IMG/VR virus record: IMGVR_UViG_3300022752_000020
Location: 95,921-159,920 of that record
Strand: one strand, 5' to 3'
From: a virus
Length of the DNA stretch: 64,000 nucleotides
Each line of letters begins with the position of its first letter. The first letter of the stretch is position 1. The position numbers and the translations under genes were made by a program. Positions 62,837-64,000 of this stretch are shown piece by piece. Under the pieces are notes generated by a model that searched no databases, had not been told where the DNA came from, and worked only from the letters and a program-made list of their open reading frames with translations.

Positions 62837-62865
62837 ATTGTACGTTCGTTCTAAAGACCTGTCAA
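62837..62865 (-). promoter_or_regulatory. Sigma70-type early promoter, copy 2
   Basis: TTGACA (62860-62865), 17-base spacer, TACAAT (62837-62842). It is a close repeat of copy 1, differing mainly in the spacer and -10, and drives the 81-residue gene. Confidence 0.88.
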
Positions 62866-62880
62866 CCTGTGTGGGTATTT

Positions 62881-62957
62881 TGGCCTGACTGGAGGGATTC
62901 GAACCCCCGACCGACGGATTAGAAATCCGTTGCTCTATCCTACTGAGCTACAGTCAG
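62881..62957 (-). tRNA. tRNA-Arg (anticodon TCT)
   Basis: The cloverleaf is complete: acceptor CTGACTG pairs with CAGTCAG, D arm GCTC/GAGC, anticodon stem ACGGA/TCCGT with loop TTTCTAA, T loop TTCGAAT, and an encoded CCA end. It reads AGA, the arginine codon favoured in this AT-rich genome. Confidence 0.95.
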
Positions 62958-62980
62958 TTGGTGCCCGTAGCCGGACCTTT

Positions 62981-63065
62981 TGGTGCTCCGACCCGGACTC
63001 GAACCGGGACTCCCGAAAGAAGTGGATTTTAAGTCCACTGCGGCTACCTATTACGCCATCGGAGC
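62981..63065 (-). tRNA. tRNA-Leu (anticodon TAA)
   Basis: Class II tRNA of 85 bases: acceptor GCTCCGA/TCGGAGC, anticodon stem GTGGA/TCCAC with loop CTTAAAA, a long variable arm, T loop TTCGAGT and encoded CCA. It reads TTA, a very common codon here. Its 5' end overlaps the last 15 bases of the HNH gene. Confidence 0.94.
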
Positions 63066-63488
63066 ATGACTTCTATTATACTTACTCTTTATCGCTTCTG
63101 CAATCTTCCTTTTATGTTCTTCTGATTTAGGTTTACCTTTATTAGCCTTTCCTCCTGATGCCTTGTTGCCTCTTGAATTCCTACGACAAGCCTCTTCGTA
63201 ACCATACTTATCTACTGAGCGATCCCATGCACTTTTCCAAGTTCCATTAGCGATTTGATCATCTATATTCTCTTTGTAGGACCCCCAATAAAGGTGCTCG
63301 GGATTAGAACATTTTGCATTGTGACAAGCATGACATAGTACTATTTTCTTTTCTATAAAAATATCAGTGCCTAAAAAGTCTGCTAGCAATCCACGGAACA
63401 TTGTTGAGTATCCACCACGCTCTTTACAAGGAGTGTTTAATCTTAAATGTTGTTTTCTTTCTTCTTTTGGTTTATCTAAATAATTCAT
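63051..63488 (-). CDS. HNH homing endonuclease
   Basis: A 145-residue HNH nuclease: LCHACHNAKCSNPEHLYWGS provides the H-N-H and zinc cysteines. The C-terminus has a NUMOD3-like DNA-binding motif (GKPKSEEHKRKIAEAIKSKY). The ribosome site AAGGGGAT and a perfect late promoter TATAAATA precede it. The reading frame ends inside the tRNA-Leu 5' end, so the gene seems to have inserted against the tRNA. Target site unknown. Confidence 0.88.
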   Translation of the reverse strand: MNYLDKPKEERKQHLRLNTPCKERGGYSTMFRGLLADFLGTDIFIEKKIVLCHACHNAKCSNPEHLYWGSYKENIDDQIANGTWKSAWDRSVDKYGYEEACRRNSRGNKASGGKANKGKPKSEEHKRKIAEAIKSKYNRSHAPMA

Positions 63489-63507
63489 ATTGATCCCCTT
63501 CTACATT

Positions 63508-63515
63508 TATTTATA
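63508..63515 (-). promoter_or_regulatory. Consensus late promoter TATAAATA before the HNH gene
   Basis: A perfect late octamer on the minus strand, 19 bases upstream of the HNH ATG. Confidence 0.75.
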
Positions 63516-63573
63516 ATAAACACGGAGAACCAACATGATTTGTGTCTACCTATTCCACCATACGGGCCTGTGT

Positions 63574-63900
63574 CTATTTAGCGGGTTCCAGGCTGGCTAT
63601 GCCCAGTTCCTGCATGCCTTGTTCTGTGAACTTCACTGGGAAGCCTACGATCCTGCTGACATCTTGTTCAAAGCCCCTGTCAGTGTAGACTTCCCAGGGA
63701 CCATCGTGTGCCACTAGGACTTCTGTTACAATCCTGTCTGCTAGGGCAAGATGCCTGATCGTTATAGCATCTACATTGAACTTCATACCTTTACTGTTCA
63801 TCCACAGACTTGAGCCATCGCAAGTCGCAGAATCTATAACAGTGAAGCTGTGCTCTACACAGCCCTCTGCAAAGTGTGTCATAGTCATATTCTTTAGCAT
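63574..63900 (-). CDS. Small protein, unknown
   Basis: A 108-residue protein with a beta-rich opening (EHSFTVIDSATCDGSSLWMN) and a C-terminal segment QDVSRIVGFPVKFTEQGMQE. AAGGA lies nine bases before the ATG. Nothing in it points to a known family. It follows the partial gene at the window end by ten bases and is probably in the same early unit. Confidence 0.6.
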   Translation of the reverse strand: MLKNMTMTHFAEGCVEHSFTVIDSATCDGSSLWMNSKGMKFNVDAITIRHLALADRIVTEVLVAHDGPWEVYTDRGFEQDVSRIVGFPVKFTEQGMQELGIASLEPAK

Positions 63901-63910
63901 GTTATAATCC

Positions 63911-64000
63911 TTAGCCTAATAGTGCCTTTACTCGCACATACTCTCCACCGCCAACTCGCAATTGCACGTCGCAGTCACAAGAGGTACGTTTCACCTTGTT
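63911..64000 (-). CDS. C-terminal part of a gene cut by the window end
   Basis: Twenty-nine codons and a TAA; the visible end is SCDCDVQLRVGGGEYVRVKA plus LLG. It is open to the window edge. Nothing can be said of its function. Confidence 0.55.
   Translation of the reverse strand, partial: NKVKRTSCDCDVQLRVGGGEYVRVKALLG

Noticed and set aside
62930-63130. Plus-strand frame across the tRNA genes
   Set aside because: It is antisense to two complete tRNA cloverleaves.

Overview
The window is about 64 kb of an AT-rich marine T4-like myovirus (Caudoviricetes). It carries T4-type gp46/gp47 recombination nuclease, a gp55-type late sigma factor, gp53/gp5/gp25/gp6 baseplate genes, UvsW, gp61 primase and gp41 helicase. 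Genes are tightly packed with ATGA or TAATG junctions. The host is probably a Gram-negative marine bacterium: the phage carries kdsA (Kdo-8-phosphate synthase), and its nucleotidyl cyclase resembles alphaproteobacterial ones. That host assignment is inference; cyanophage or pelagiphage relatives are equally compatible with the core genes. No capsid, portal, terminase or gp43 polymerase gene lies in this window.

Layout. 1-5.4 kb (minus): a GIY-YIG nuclease, a glycosyltransferase-like gene, gp46, gp47 and gp55, driven by a consensus sigma70-type promoter. 5.4-32.5 kb (plus): baseplate and tail module (gp48/54-like cap, gp53, hub-like protein, gp5 spike, gp25, gp6, a giant 4915-residue gp7-position protein), then a collagen-like fibre and a subtilisin-family protease. 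32.5-40.3 kb: a small virion protein and three paralogous fibre proteins. 40.3-45.9 kb: a surface-glycan module with a nucleotidyltransferase-cupin fusion, several glycosyltransferases, KdsA and two proteins resembling Kps-type (Kdo) transferases. 45.9-56.4 kb: replication and recombination run from a second sigma70-type promoter (UvsW, small conserved genes, a miniature DnaE-like protein, primase, carbamoyltransferase, replicative helicase). 56.4-61.7 kb: membrane and holin-like proteins, a class III nucleotidyl cyclase with a repeat domain, a glycosyltransferase plus hemF cassette with signs of recent insertion, and a glutamine-amidotransferase-like protein. 61.8-64 kb (minus): small early genes behind two near-identical sigma70-type promoters, tRNA-Arg(TCT), tRNA-Leu(TAA), an HNH nuclease and two unknown genes.

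Regulation is readable. Sigma70-type promoters (TTGACA/TTGACT, 17-bp spacer, TATAAT-like box) precede early genes. Octamers of the T4/cyanophage late type (NATAAATA) precede structural and accessory genes, matching the encoded gp55. The most interesting items are the 192-residue DnaE-palm-like protein, the phage nucleotidyl cyclase with altered base-selecting residues, the Kdo/glycan module, the duplicated gene end plus GCGAAGC mini-hairpins around the glycosyltransferase-hemF cassette, and apparently leaderless genes. All functional calls are from motif reading by eye; no database search was run.
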